A stretch of DNA of 64,000 nt from the NCBI GenBank assembly GCA_965214495.1, contig OZ243958.1, positions 1,054,001 through 1,118,000 on the forward strand, given 5' to 3'. Made by a program: the position numbers and the translations under genes. This stretch comes from JANQOH01 sp965214495 (GTDB taxonomy: Bacteria; Pseudomonadota; Alphaproteobacteria; UBA7887). This document shows positions 35,723 to 44,600 of the stretch, piece by piece (position 1 is the stretch's first letter; every line of letters starts with the position of its first letter). A model generated the notes under the pieces. The model saw only the letters and a list, made by a program, of their open reading frames with translations. It made no database searches and was not told the DNA's origin.

Positions 35723-36727
35723 TTACAGGCTGCCGAGCACAGCGGCGACGTCGCTCATTCGGTTCGAGAAGCCCCATTCGTTGTCATACCACGCCAGAAC
35801 ACGCACCAGGCGACGATCGACCACCTGGGTTTCGCCAAGATCGACGGTGGCGCTGGCCGGGTCGTGATTGAAATCCGTCGACGCCAGGGGAGCGGCGCTG
35901 ACAGCGAGCACACCAGCGAACGCCCCGCTGGCGGCGGCGCTTAGCGCGCGGTTGACCTCATCCACCGAAGTCGTGCGCGCCGAGTCGAAAACCAGGTCGA
36001 TCATCGACACGTTGGGGGTTGGCACGCGAACTGCGGTACCGTCAAGCTTGCCTGCAAGTTCGGGCAAGACGAGGCCGACCGCGCGCGCCGCACCGGTAGA
36101 AGTCGGGATCATCGACAAGGCGGCGGCGCGCGTCCGTCGCAGGTCCTTGTGCAGCGTGTCGAGCACCGGCTGGTCGCCGGTATAGGAATGGACGGTGGTC
36201 ATGAAACCGCGATCGATGCCGATGGCGTCGTTGAGGACCTTGGCGACCGGCGCCAGACAGTTTGTCGTGCAGGAGGCATTCGAGACTACGGTGTGACCGG
36301 CGTCCAGCCGGCCGTGGTTGACGCCATAGACCACCGTCAGATCGGCACCGGTTGCCGGGGCCGAGATCAGGACCTTGCGGGCGCCGGCGTCGAGATGGGC
36401 GGCGGCCGAGTCCCGCGCGGCGAACATGCCGGTGCATTCGAGCGCTACATCGACGCCGAGCGCACGCCAAGGCAGTTTCGCCGGGTCCCGCTCGGCGGTG
36501 ACCGTAATCGGCCCGTCCCCCGCGTCGATGGTATCGCCATCGACGGAGACGGGTGTGGCCAGGCGGCCATGTATCGAATCATGGCGCAGAAGATGTGCGT
36601 TGGTCTCGACGGGACCGAGGTCGTTGATGCCCACGACCGCCACGTCGTCGCGCCCCGACTCGATCGCGGCGCGCAGAACCAGCCGGCCGATGCGCCCGAA
36701 GCCGTTGATAGCCAGCCTGATCGCCAC
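35723..36727 (-). CDS. gap: Glyceraldehyde-3-phosphate dehydrogenase, type I
   Basis: 334 residues. The NAD-binding INGFGRIGRLVLRA is N-terminal, the catalytic Cys153 is in SNASCTTNCLAP, and the C-terminal WYDNEWGFSNRM is intact. The GINDLG string in the nucleotide site keeps Asp36, favouring NAD over NADP, though the following GPVETNAHLL differs from the usual TDTNTLAYLL region and dual use cannot be excluded. It is ten bases downstream of the transketolase gene. Confidence 0.96.
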   Translation of the reverse strand: MAIRLAINGFGRIGRLVLRAAIESGRDDVAVVGINDLGPVETNAHLLRHDSIHGRLATPVSVDGDTIDAGDGPITVTAERDPAKLPWRALGVDVALECTGMFAARDSAAAHLDAGARKVLISAPATGADLTVVYGVNHGRLDAGHTVVSNASCTTNCLAPVAKVLNDAIGIDRGFMTTVHSYTGDQPVLDTLHKDLRRTRAAALSMIPTSTGAARAVGLVLPELAGKLDGTAVRVPTPNVSMIDLVFDSARTTSVDEVNRALSAAASGAFAGVLAVSAAPLASTDFNHDPASATVDLGETQVVDRRLVRVLAWYDNEWGFSNRMSDVAAVLGSL

Positions 36728-36736
36728 CGACCCCTC

Positions 36737-38743
36737 CTATTGTCCAAGAGCACGCCTGACCGCCGCCGCCGCCGCGTCGGGGGTGATACCGAAACGGGAG
36801 AACAGGGCCGCGCCCGGCGCCGATTCCCCGAAGCCGCGCATCGCGATCATATTGCGTTCGTCGACGCCCCAGCGCGCCCAACCGAACGGCGTCGCGGCTT
36901 CGACCGCCACACGCGCGCCAGCGACGCCGAGCGTTGCCTCGCGACGTTCGGCGGGTTGCGCTTCGAACAGTTCCCAGCACGGCATGGAGACGACCCGCGC
37001 CGGAACTCCTTCCGTTTCGAGCTGTGCCGCGGCGGCGATCGCAACCGCGACTTCGGAGCCGGTAGCCAGCAGGGTCGCTCGCGCCTCGCCGTTCGCCGGA
37101 CGAATCTCATATGCGCCGTCGGCGCAGAGATTCCGGTCCGTCGGGGTCGAACGCACCGACGGAACCGTTTGCCGGGTCAATGCGATGACCGACGGTCCCT
37201 CCCGCGCCACTGCGAGTTGCCAGCATTCCGCGGTCTCGATCGCGTCGGCCGGGCGAAACACGGCGAGGTTCGGAATCGCCCGCAGGGCGGCGAGATGCTC
37301 GACAGGCTGATGGGTCGGGCCGTCCTCGCCGAGTCCGATCGAGTCGTGCGACATGACATAGATCACGCGCAGGCTCATCAGGGCGGAGAGCCGGATCGCG
37401 GGCCGCGCATAGTCGGTGAAAACCAGGAACGTGCCGCCATAGGGGATGAAGCCGCCGTGCAACGCGATTCCGTTCATGCACGCGGCCATCGCCTGTTCCC
37501 GGGCGCCATAGTGGACATAACGCCCGGCGAAGTCGTCGCGCGCGACCGCTGCGAGGGATTCCGTACGGGTGTTGTTCGAGCCGGTGAGATCGGCCGAGCC
37601 GCCGACGGTCTCGGGAACAGCGCGGTTGACAGCCTCGAGCGCCAACTGCGAGGCCTTGCGGGTCGCCATCGGAGTTCCGTCCGCGGTGAGACGGCGCTTG
37701 AGCGCGGCGATCTCTTCGTCCAGCGCCGACGGTACGGCAGCGGCGAGCGCCGCCTCGAACGCGGCGCGCCGGGGCGCCGTGGCGAGGCGTTTCTCCCAGG
37801 CTTCGCGGGCGGGCCGGCCCCGAATGCCGGCAGCGCGCCAGCACGCGGCGACCGGTTCGGGCATATCGAACGGCGCGTGCGGCCAATTCAGCGCTTCGCG
37901 TGCGCGAGCCACTTCCTCCGCGCCGAGGGGAGCGCCATGGCTCGCCGCCGTGCCTTGCCGGGTCGGCGCGCCGAAACCGATGGTCGTGCGGCACGCTACC
38001 AGCGCCGGCGTCTCCGCCGCGACGGCGCGGCCGAGCGCCGCCCGGATCGACATCGGGTCATGGCCGTCGCACGCCTCGACATGCCAGCCGGCCGCGGCGA
38101 ACCGCGTTAGCTGATCGTCGGAAACCGAAAGATCGGTCGGCCCGTCGATCGTCACGCGGTTGTCGTCGAACAGAACGGTGAGTTTGGCCAGACGCAGATG
38201 CCCGGCGAGCGAAATCGCCTCGTGGCTGACGCCCTCCATAAGGCAGCCGTCACCGGCGATGACCCACACGCGATGATCGACCAGGTCGTTGCCGTAACGC
38301 GCCGCCGCGAGGCGTTCGGCCAGCGCCATGCCGACAGCGTTCGCGAGCCCCTGCCCCAATGGCCCGGTCGTGGTCTCGATTCCCGCGGCGAGACCGTATT
38401 CCGGGTGACCGGCGGCGCAGCCGCCGAGTTGACGAAAGCGCTGCAACTGCTCCCGGCTCATGTCCGGGTAGCCCGTCAGATGCAGGATCGCGTAAAGCAG
38501 CATCGAGCCGTGACCGGCCGACAACACCAGTCGGTCGCGGTCGGGCCACTGCGGGACGCCGGAGTCGAACTTCAGGAACTCATGGGTCAGTACTGTCGCC
38601 ACATCGGCCATGCCCATGGGCAATCCAGGGTGGCCCGACCGCGCGGCTTCCACCGCGTCCATCGCCAGCGCGCGGATGGCATTGGCCAGCGCTGCGTGAT
38701 CGGGGCCGGATTCGGCCGCGACGGCCATTCTTTCCGCATCCAT
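36737..38743 (-). CDS. tkt: Transketolase
   Basis: 668 residues. The thiamine-diphosphate motif starts at GDGCLMEGVSHEA and ends with the FDDN/NRVTI stretch. The N-terminal AVEAARSGHPGLPMGMAD and the central GEDGPTHQPVEHLAALRAIP are typical. ATG at 38743 gives the usual N-terminus; the frame is open up to 39037 but that part has no homology. It is the first gene of the run tkt-gap-pgk-orf-fba-thiE, probably one transcript of about 6.2 kb. It moves two-carbon units between sugar phosphates in the pentose phosphate or Calvin pathway. Confidence 0.95.
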   Translation of the reverse strand: MDAERMAVAAESGPDHAALANAIRALAMDAVEAARSGHPGLPMGMADVATVLTHEFLKFDSGVPQWPDRDRLVLSAGHGSMLLYAILHLTGYPDMSREQLQRFRQLGGCAAGHPEYGLAAGIETTTGPLGQGLANAVGMALAERLAAARYGNDLVDHRVWVIAGDGCLMEGVSHEAISLAGHLRLAKLTVLFDDNRVTIDGPTDLSVSDDQLTRFAAAGWHVEACDGHDPMSIRAALGRAVAAETPALVACRTTIGFGAPTRQGTAASHGAPLGAEEVARAREALNWPHAPFDMPEPVAACWRAAGIRGRPAREAWEKRLATAPRRAAFEAALAAAVPSALDEEIAALKRRLTADGTPMATRKASQLALEAVNRAVPETVGGSADLTGSNNTRTESLAAVARDDFAGRYVHYGAREQAMAACMNGIALHGGFIPYGGTFLVFTDYARPAIRLSALMSLRVIYVMSHDSIGLGEDGPTHQPVEHLAALRAIPNLAVFRPADAIETAECWQLAVAREGPSVIALTRQTVPSVRSTPTDRNLCADGAYEIRPANGEARATLLATGSEVAVAIAAAAQLETEGVPARVVSMPCWELFEAQPAERREATLGVAGARVAVEAATPFGWARWGVDERNMIAMRGFGESAPGAALFSRFGITPDAAAAAVRRALGQ

Positions 38744-39055
38744 GGCTGAATTCGACTCCGGCCGGCGTCTCTCTCGCACCATGCCGGGGCCGGCTGGCGG
38801 CGTCAACCGCATGTCCTGGTTGACGGCATGTGAGACAGGCGGGGTGTCGCCCTCTGTCGCGTCGGCGTGGCCGGACGCCGTCGAACTCGTCGGCGAGGGC
38901 ATTTGGTGCGCGCTCGGTGCGCGGGCGTCCCGCCCGCATCCATCTCCGTGTGCGACGCCAATGCGGGCGAGACGCCCGCGCACCGATGGTGGGAACAGGG
39001 TCGCCGTCGCGGCGGCGGATGTCGTAATATCGTTCACGACATTCGGGGAGGCGGG
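38744..39055. other. Divergent upstream region of tkt, with an inverted repeat
   Basis: About 310 bases between the divergent starts of the transketolase and HIG1-type genes. Promoters for both must lie here, but no confident sigma-70 box was picked out. The only marked structure is the inverted repeat at 38915-38985. Confidence 0.6.
38915..38985. repeat. Long imperfect palindrome (interspersed-repeat type)
   Basis: Two 25-base arms (38915-38939 and 38961-38985) are reverse complements with a single mismatch, separated by a 21-base loop. The core is GCGGGCGTCCCGCCCGC on the left and GCGGGCGAGACGCCCGC on the right. This GCGGGCGAGACGCCCGCGC-type motif occurs as a dispersed palindromic repeat in many high-GC bacteria, so it is probably one of a genomic family. 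As RNA it would form a very stable hairpin upstream of the HIG1-type gene. Confidence 0.88.
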
Positions 39056-39265
39056 ATGGAAGCGCTGCAGGCAGTCTTTCCCATGCTGATCGGGGTGGCG
39101 TTGTTCGGCGTCGTCGTCACGCTGTTCACGGGCGTGATCGGGATGTTGCGTGGCGGCGCGTTCAACCGCCGTTACGGCAACGGACTGATGCGCCTGCGTG
39201 TGGCGCTTCAGGCCGTCGCCGTGACGCTGATCGTGATCTACGTCGCGTTCGTTCGTGACGTCTGA
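39056..39265 (+). CDS. Twin transmembrane-helix small protein (HIG1 domain-like)
   Basis: 69 residues with two helices (AVFPMLIGVALFGVVVTLFTG and ALQAVAVTLIVIYVAFV) joined by a short loop GMLRGGAFNRRYGNGLMRLR. This fits the alphaproteobacterial relatives of the mitochondrial HIG1/RCF proteins that associate with cytochrome oxidase. ATG at 39056 follows GGGGAGGCGGG. It ends five bases before the stop of the convergent barrel gene. A function in respiratory complex assembly is inferred from the family only. Confidence 0.82.
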   Translation: MEALQAVFPMLIGVALFGVVVTLFTGVIGMLRGGAFNRRYGNGLMRLRVALQAVAVTLIVIYVAFVRDV

Positions 39266-39270
39266 AAGAA

Positions 39271-40494
39271 CTAAAAGTAACGGCCGACCGAAACCTGGAT
39301 GAAGTGGTCATTGCGGAAATCGTTCAGTGGGTCATGCGACGCCACATCGACGAAGAGCCGCATTTCCACGGTGAGCCTGAGACCCTCGCCGATCCTTCGG
39401 CTCGATTCGAGGGAGAAGAAGCGCGCATCGCCCGACAGATCTTGAATCACGCCCACCAGGAGGCCTGTGTCGCGAGGATCGTTGAACGACAACCGCCCGG
39501 CAATGAAAACATCGCTTTCGAAAGCGGTCGTCGCATCGTTCCGGCGGCTGTCGTAAAGATATTCGGCGAGGAACCCCAGGTCGGCGCCGGTTTCGAAAGG
39601 GTTGTATGAAGTATATTCGAATCCGCCGACGAAGGCGGTGTAGCGCCGTTTCTCGCCCCGGAGGTCGCGCTGGCCGCGGCGAAACAGCGCCTCCAGTTTC
39701 CACAGCCACCCGCCGGACGTGTATTGCACGTCGGCGCCGGTCTGATCGATGATCTCATAGAACGGCGCTAACACAGGCACGCTGGAACGACCGTGCCGCG
39801 GCAACAATCGCGGCTCGCGTCCGATGCCGTGGAACTGGTGGATACCGAGGTCCCAACCGCCGAAACTGTTGCCGTAACGGAGGGCGAGACCGGGATACCA
39901 GCGCTCGGCCCCCGATTCGTAGCCGGTGAGGTGTCGGTCGATGACCAGCGCGTTGCGCAGCCGCCCCGCCCGTCCCTGAAAGCTTCGCTCACGGAACCAC
40001 GGCATATAGATGGCGTCGATGAAGCCCCAATCGCGAACCAGGGTCAAATCGACCATCGGCTGGCCGAGCTTGTCTTCGCGATCGATGTTCTCCACCAGGT
40101 CGGTCTGATTGATGATGTCGACAAGATGCACCGACTCGGTAACGCCCCAGAACAGCTTGCCGACTCCCAGGCCGAGCTCCCAATCGTCGCCCACGATCTG
40201 AAGCCAGAGTTCGCGGATATCGCTGTGGCTGCGCTTCGCGTCGGCACTGTCGGCCCGCAGGAACGGTGCGGCGGTCAGAGAGGTGCGGTTGTTCCATTCT
40301 ATGTAGAGTTCGGGTTCGAAGACGACGGAGGCGTCGTGCCGACGCTGGCCGCGAAAGCGCGGCGGGTCGAAGAAGCCGCGGATCTCGCCGATCACGCTGC
40401 CTGACAGTTCGGCAACGACCGGATCCGCACCGAGTACAGCGCCTTCTCCCGTGAGGACGGCGGTCGTCAGCGCCGCGAGGAATGCTCGCCGCAC
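39271..40494 (-). CDS. Outer-membrane beta-barrel protein, unknown substrate
   Basis: 407 residues. A signal peptide (MRRAFLAALTTAVLTGEGAVLG) is followed by alternating amphipathic strands rich in Tyr, Trp and Phe (YIEWNNRTSLTAAPFLRAD, WELGLGVGKLFWGV, LTVEMRLFVDVA). The last residues FIQVSVGRYF end in Phe, the recognition signal for BAM-mediated insertion. No porin or receptor family is recognised with certainty, and no plug domain is present, so it is not a TonB receptor. The gene starts 15 bases from the end of the SDR gene upstream on the same strand. Confidence 0.75.
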   Translation of the reverse strand: MRRAFLAALTTAVLTGEGAVLGADPVVAELSGSVIGEIRGFFDPPRFRGQRRHDASVVFEPELYIEWNNRTSLTAAPFLRADSADAKRSHSDIRELWLQIVGDDWELGLGVGKLFWGVTESVHLVDIINQTDLVENIDREDKLGQPMVDLTLVRDWGFIDAIYMPWFRERSFQGRAGRLRNALVIDRHLTGYESGAERWYPGLALRYGNSFGGWDLGIHQFHGIGREPRLLPRHGRSSVPVLAPFYEIIDQTGADVQYTSGGWLWKLEALFRRGQRDLRGEKRRYTAFVGGFEYTSYNPFETGADLGFLAEYLYDSRRNDATTAFESDVFIAGRLSFNDPRDTGLLVGVIQDLSGDARFFSLESSRRIGEGLRLTVEMRLFVDVASHDPLNDFRNDHFIQVSVGRYF

Positions 40495-40508
40495 TGAACG
40501 CCCCGATC

Positions 40509-41273
40509 TCAGAACTGCACGCGGCGCGTCAGGCCGCCATCGACGACCAGGTTGGCACCGGTGATGAAGCTTGCGGCCGCACTCGCGAGAAACACCGCTG
40601 CGTCGGCGACTTCTTCGGGGGCGCCCATGCGCCCCATCGGATTGCTGGCGAGCGCCGCCGCATAGACGCCCGGCGCGTTCAACTCGCGGTCATGCCAGAC
40701 TCCGCCTTCGAAATAGATCGTGCCGGGCGAGATCGTGTTCACGCGCACGCCAGCCGGCGCAAGTTCTTTCGACAGGTTCGACATGTAAGTGATCAGCGCC
40801 GCCTTGAGCGCATTGTAGGGCCGCGCGCCGCCGAAAAACTCGACCGCGGCGATGCTCGAGATCGCCACGATCGACCCGGCAGCAGATTTTTCCAGATGCG
40901 GACGCGCCGCTTCGACGGTGTTGACGCTCGCGAGCATGTCGACTTCGAATGCATCGCGCCATCCTGCCTGGTCACCGGTCACGCCGAAACCGGACACGTT
41001 GGCGACGAGAATATCGAGTCCGCCCAGGATATAGGCAGCCTCGTCGATCCACGCGCGGAGGCGCACCCGATCGCGCACATCGACGGCGGCGCCCGTCACC
41101 GCGGGCGCGCCGCGCGCGGTCAATGTTTCGAGCGTCGGCGGAATTGCGGTCTCGCCGCGTGCGCAAACCGCCACCGCACACCCCTCGCCCGCCAGTCGTT
41201 GGGCGATCGCCCGCCCGATGCCCCGGGTGCCGCCGGTGACAAGAGCCCGCGCGCCCGTCAATCCCAGGTCCAT
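40509..41273 (-). CDS. Short-chain dehydrogenase/reductase
   Basis: 254 residues, classical SDR. The cofactor motif is TGGTRGIGRAIAQRL, the N-x-G position reads LVANVSGFG, and the catalytic residues are Ser in ISSIAAVEF and YxxxK in YNALKAAL. The Arg in CARGE after the second strand suggests NADP. The substrate is unknown; such proteins often act as 3-oxoacyl reductases. It is divergent from the NADP oxidoreductase gene, with 133 bases between starts. Confidence 0.9.
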   Translation of the reverse strand: MDLGLTGARALVTGGTRGIGRAIAQRLAGEGCAVAVCARGETAIPPTLETLTARGAPAVTGAAVDVRDRVRLRAWIDEAAYILGGLDILVANVSGFGVTGDQAGWRDAFEVDMLASVNTVEAARPHLEKSAAGSIVAISSIAAVEFFGGARPYNALKAALITYMSNLSKELAPAGVRVNTISPGTIYFEGGVWHDRELNAPGVYAAALASNPMGRMGAPEEVADAAVFLASAAASFITGANLVVDGGLTRRVQF

Positions 41274-41406
41274 CGCACATTCTCCGTGGCCGCCCGTTCC
41301 AGGTCCACACTAGCAACTGTGCGGCCAGGCGCGCAAATCCCGCGGCCTCGACGGTGCGCACGCGAAGGATTATCACTCCTGCGCACCACTCAAGGAGGAA
41401 TGCCCG

Positions 41407-42447
41407 GTGACGAACGCCAACCCGAACCGCGTCAATCGCCAGATCGTGCTCGCGGCGCGACCGCATGGAGAACCGAAACCGTCCGATTTCGATCTCGTCG
41501 AAAGCGAGGCGCCGGAATGCACCGACCGCGCCTTTCTCGCGCGCACAATCTATCTGTCGCTGGACCCCTACATGCGGGGGCGCATGAACGCGCGGCGCAC
41601 CTACGCCGAACCGGTGGCGATCGGCAGCCCGATGGAAGGCGGCACGGTGAGCGTGGTCGAGGAATCGCGCCATCCGGACTACGTGGCGGGCGATATCGTG
41701 GTCGGACGCCAAGGCTGGCAGGACTACGGTGTCAGCGACGGTACCGGCGTGCGCAAGGTCGATCCGGCGATTGCGCCGATCTCGACGGCGCTCGGCGTGC
41801 TCGGGATGCCGGGTATGACCGCCTATACCGGTCTGCTCAACATCGGCAAGCCACAGGCTGGCGAGACGGTTGCCGTCGCTGCCGCTTCGGGCACCGTGGG
41901 CAGTGTGGTCGGGCAGATCGCGAGAATCAAAGGTTGCCGCGCGGTCGGCATCGCCGGCGGGAAGGAGAAATGCGCCTTCGTAACCGATGAGCTCGGTTTC
42001 GACGCCTGCGTCGATCATCGTGCGCCGGATTTCGCCGACCGCCTCGCCGACGCCTGCCCGAACGGGATCGACGTCTATTTCGAGAATGTCGGCGGCAAGG
42101 TGTTCGAGGCCGTAGCGCCGCTGCTGACGATGTTTTCGCGCGTGCCCGTGTGCGGGCTGATCGCGCACTACAACGATACCGCGCCGCCCGACGGCCCCAA
42201 TCTGGTTCCGCAGTTACTGATGCGAATTCTGGTAAACCGCATCACCTTCCGTGGTTTCATCCAGAGCGACTACGCCAACCAGACGGTGGATTTCCTGCGT
42301 CACACCAGCAATTGGGTGCGCGAAGGCAAGATCAGATACCGTGAGGATTTCATCGACGGCCTGGAGAACGCGCCCGAAGGTCTGATCGGCCTGTTGAAGG
42401 GCCGGAACTTCGGCAAGCTCGTGGTCCGGGTATCGGCCGAGCCGTAG
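41407..42447 (+). CDS. NADP-dependent medium-chain oxidoreductase (leukotriene B4 dehydrogenase/PTGR, CurA-like)
   Basis: 346 residues. The N-terminus VNRQIVLAARPHGEPKPSDF and YLSLDPYMRGRM are typical of the zinc-free MDR group that reduces alpha,beta-unsaturated carbonyls (YncB/CurA, PTGR). The NADP site is VAAASGTVGSVVGQIARI with the basic residues in GGKEK. YFENVGGKVFEAVAPLL and GFIQSDYAN follow. The start is a GTG at 41407 with AAGGAGG eight bases upstream. It is followed ten bases later by an enoyl-CoA hydratase gene, so the two are likely co-expressed. Confidence 0.9.
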   Translation: MTNANPNRVNRQIVLAARPHGEPKPSDFDLVESEAPECTDRAFLARTIYLSLDPYMRGRMNARRTYAEPVAIGSPMEGGTVSVVEESRHPDYVAGDIVVGRQGWQDYGVSDGTGVRKVDPAIAPISTALGVLGMPGMTAYTGLLNIGKPQAGETVAVAAASGTVGSVVGQIARIKGCRAVGIAGGKEKCAFVTDELGFDACVDHRAPDFADRLADACPNGIDVYFENVGGKVFEAVAPLLTMFSRVPVCGLIAHYNDTAPPDGPNLVPQLLMRILVNRITFRGFIQSDYANQTVDFLRHTSNWVREGKIRYREDFIDGLENAPEGLIGLLKGRNFGKLVVRVSAEP

Positions 42448-42457
42448 GGGTGAAGCG

Positions 42458-43303
42458 ATGACCGACTATCGAGACATCGACTACATGGTCGCCGACCGGG
42501 TCGCCACCGTCACCCTGAGCCGGCCCGACAAGCTCAACGCCTGGACCCCGACCATGGAAACCGAGCTGCGCTCGGCGATGGCGGCCGCAGCGCGCGACGA
42601 CGAGGTTCGGGCGATCTTGCTGACCGGTGCCGGACGCGGCTTCTGCGCGGGGGCAGACATGTCGCTGTTGCAGTCGAGCGCCGACGAGACTCCGGAACAG
42701 GCGGCCGAACGCACGCACCGGGGCTCGGAAGTGCGTGTGGTGATGCCGAACCGCCTCGACGTTCCGAGCGATTTTTCGCGCCGTTACTGCTATTTTCCGT
42801 CGATTCCGAAGCCGGTGATCGCAGCGGTGAACGGCCCCGCCGCCGGCCTCGGCATGGTGATGTCGCTCTATTGCGACATCCGCCTGGCCAGCGAAGCGGC
42901 GTTCTTCACCACCGCCTTCTCTCGTCGCGGGCTGATCGCCGAACACGGGATCGACTACATGCTGGTGCATTTGGTCGGCCACGCGGCGGCGCTCGACCTT
43001 CTGTTGTCGGCGCGTCGCGTCACGGCGGAAGAGGCGCTGCGAATGGGGCTCGTCAACCGGCTGTTCCCGGCGGAGAACTTCGCCGCCGCCGTGCGCGCAT
43101 TCGCGCTCGATCTCGCCAACTCGGTCAGCCCGCGCTCGATGCGCGTGATGAAGGAGCAGGTTTATCGCACCCTCGGGCTCCGTCTCGGCGACGCGGTCCA
43201 GATCGCCAACGAGGAAATGTTAGGCAGTTTCGGTAGCGAGGACTTCCGCGAGGGAGTAGCGCATTTCGTCGAACAACGCCCTGCGGCGTTCACCGGCCGC
43301 TAG
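42458..43303 (+). CDS. Enoyl-CoA hydratase/isomerase family protein
   Basis: 281 residues in the crotonase superfamily. RVATVTLSRPDKLNAW and GAGRGFCAGADMSLL form the CoA and oxyanion parts, and AAVNGPAAGLGMVMSLYCDI the second. In the catalytic region AFSRRGLIAEHGIDYML one Glu is kept, but the usual Glu in the GGG-E segment is replaced by Met, which favours an isomerase or a non-hydratase role. It lies ten bases after the NADP oxidoreductase gene; together they may handle an unsaturated acyl-CoA. Confidence 0.88.
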   Translation: MTDYRDIDYMVADRVATVTLSRPDKLNAWTPTMETELRSAMAAAARDDEVRAILLTGAGRGFCAGADMSLLQSSADETPEQAAERTHRGSEVRVVMPNRLDVPSDFSRRYCYFPSIPKPVIAAVNGPAAGLGMVMSLYCDIRLASEAAFFTTAFSRRGLIAEHGIDYMLVHLVGHAAALDLLLSARRVTAEEALRMGLVNRLFPAENFAAAVRAFALDLANSVSPRSMRVMKEQVYRTLGLRLGDAVQIANEEMLGSFGSEDFREGVAHFVEQRPAAFTGR

Positions 43304-43312
43304 CCGGCAGGG

Positions 43313-43329
43313 GCCGCCGAATCGGCGGC
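43313..43329. terminator. Possible bidirectional terminator hairpin
   Basis: GCCGCCG pairs with CGGCGGC around a three-base loop, ten bases after the hydratase stop and before the end of the convergent beta-propeller gene. No T-run follows on either strand, so termination would be weak or Rho-assisted. Confidence 0.35.
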
Positions 43330-43351
43330 TTCGGACACGAACCTTTCAGGG

Positions 43352-44517
43352 CTACGGAACAGCGCCGAGCGAAGCGGGGCGGCCGGGCAAGGTCAGGGTC
43401 TTGCCGGTGTCGGTAACGACGACGCCATCGACCTTCAGGATCGAAACATCGCCATCGACGAAATTGCCGACATAGAGGTATTCGCCGTCCGGGCTGAACA
43501 CGACCCCCTCGGGCAGGCCGCGCACATCGATCTCCTGTGTGCGCCGGACTCTCTTGCCGTCGATTTCGAGGACCACGACACTGCCGTTGCGGTGTAGAAC
43601 CAGTCGTCGGGCGCGACCCCGGCGCTACCGTTGAGCAGTATCGCCGCCGCGATGCGTCCGGTAGGGCTTATCGCCAAGCCCTCCGGGGCGTCGCCGACGA
43701 CGATGCGGTCGATGACGCGGGGCGGATCGACCGTCAGGTCGATGACGCTGACCGTATCGACATGCCCGTCGGAGCGCCCGCCATTGCCGTTGTCGGCGGT
43801 CAGGCCCAGGCGGCCGTCCGGAGTGATTTTCACATTGTAGGGCCACAGCCCTACGGGCATATCTCGTGCCGGATCCGTCTCTATGCGACCGTCGGTAATA
43901 TCGAGCACGGCGATCCGATGGCCGGCGAATTTGGCGGCGAGAGCACGCTGGCCGTCGGGCGCGATCGCAACCGCTGCGACCTGTTCGCCCATGTCGAGAA
44001 TCTGTGTCACGCGCACGGTCTTGCCGTCGATCGCCAGCACGCCGACCGAGTTGCCGGCGCGGTGCGCGACCAGCGCCAGATCGCCCTGCCGGCTGATCGC
44101 CAGACCGGAGGGCTGGCGGCCGACGATCAGCGTATCGAGGACCGCCGGTGGCGAGACGGTCAGGTCGATGACATGGATCCGATTGTCGGGTTCGGGTTTC
44201 CAGCCTTCGCCGTCCGGCGTCCATGTCATGGCATTGGCGACAAGGGCAAGTGTTTCGTCGGGTGTGATCGCCACATTGGTCGGCGGCCCGAAGACCGAAT
44301 TGTCGAGCGGCAGGTGGGCGACAATGCGCGGCGCTTCGCGATCGCCGGCGAAATCGATAACGGTTACCAGATCGTTTCCCGGAGCGAGAAACACGATATC
44401 CGCGCCGTCGAACGCAACCTTGTTGTCGATCCCCGCGATCATCAACTCCGCGTTTGCCGGCATGGTTGCGGCGATTGCCAGCACCATTCCGAACCCGAAT
44501 CCGCTGTGCCCGGTCAT
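43352..44517 (-). pseudogene. YncE-like beta-propeller periplasmic protein, frameshifted
   Basis: A signal peptide (MTGHSGFGFGMVLAIAATMPANA) is followed by repeats of about 45 residues with the propeller pattern DNRIHVIDLTVSPPAV, PSGLAISRQGDLALVAHRAG and so on, up to APDDWFY near 43597. There one base appears to be missing: the family continues in the next frame with RNGSVVVLEIDGK, LPEGVVFSPDGEYLYVGNF and ends LGAVP at 43352. Corrected, the protein would be about 388 residues. It ends the imelysin/di-haem operon, so the frameshift may be either a real loss or a sequence error. Confidence 0.75.
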
Positions 44518-44600
44518 GAGGCACCCTCCCCGTGCTTCTCGTTTGCGACCACCGCAGGGTGCGGCGAACGGAGCTGCAGTTTCAAGTGTCCGGTTCGCGG

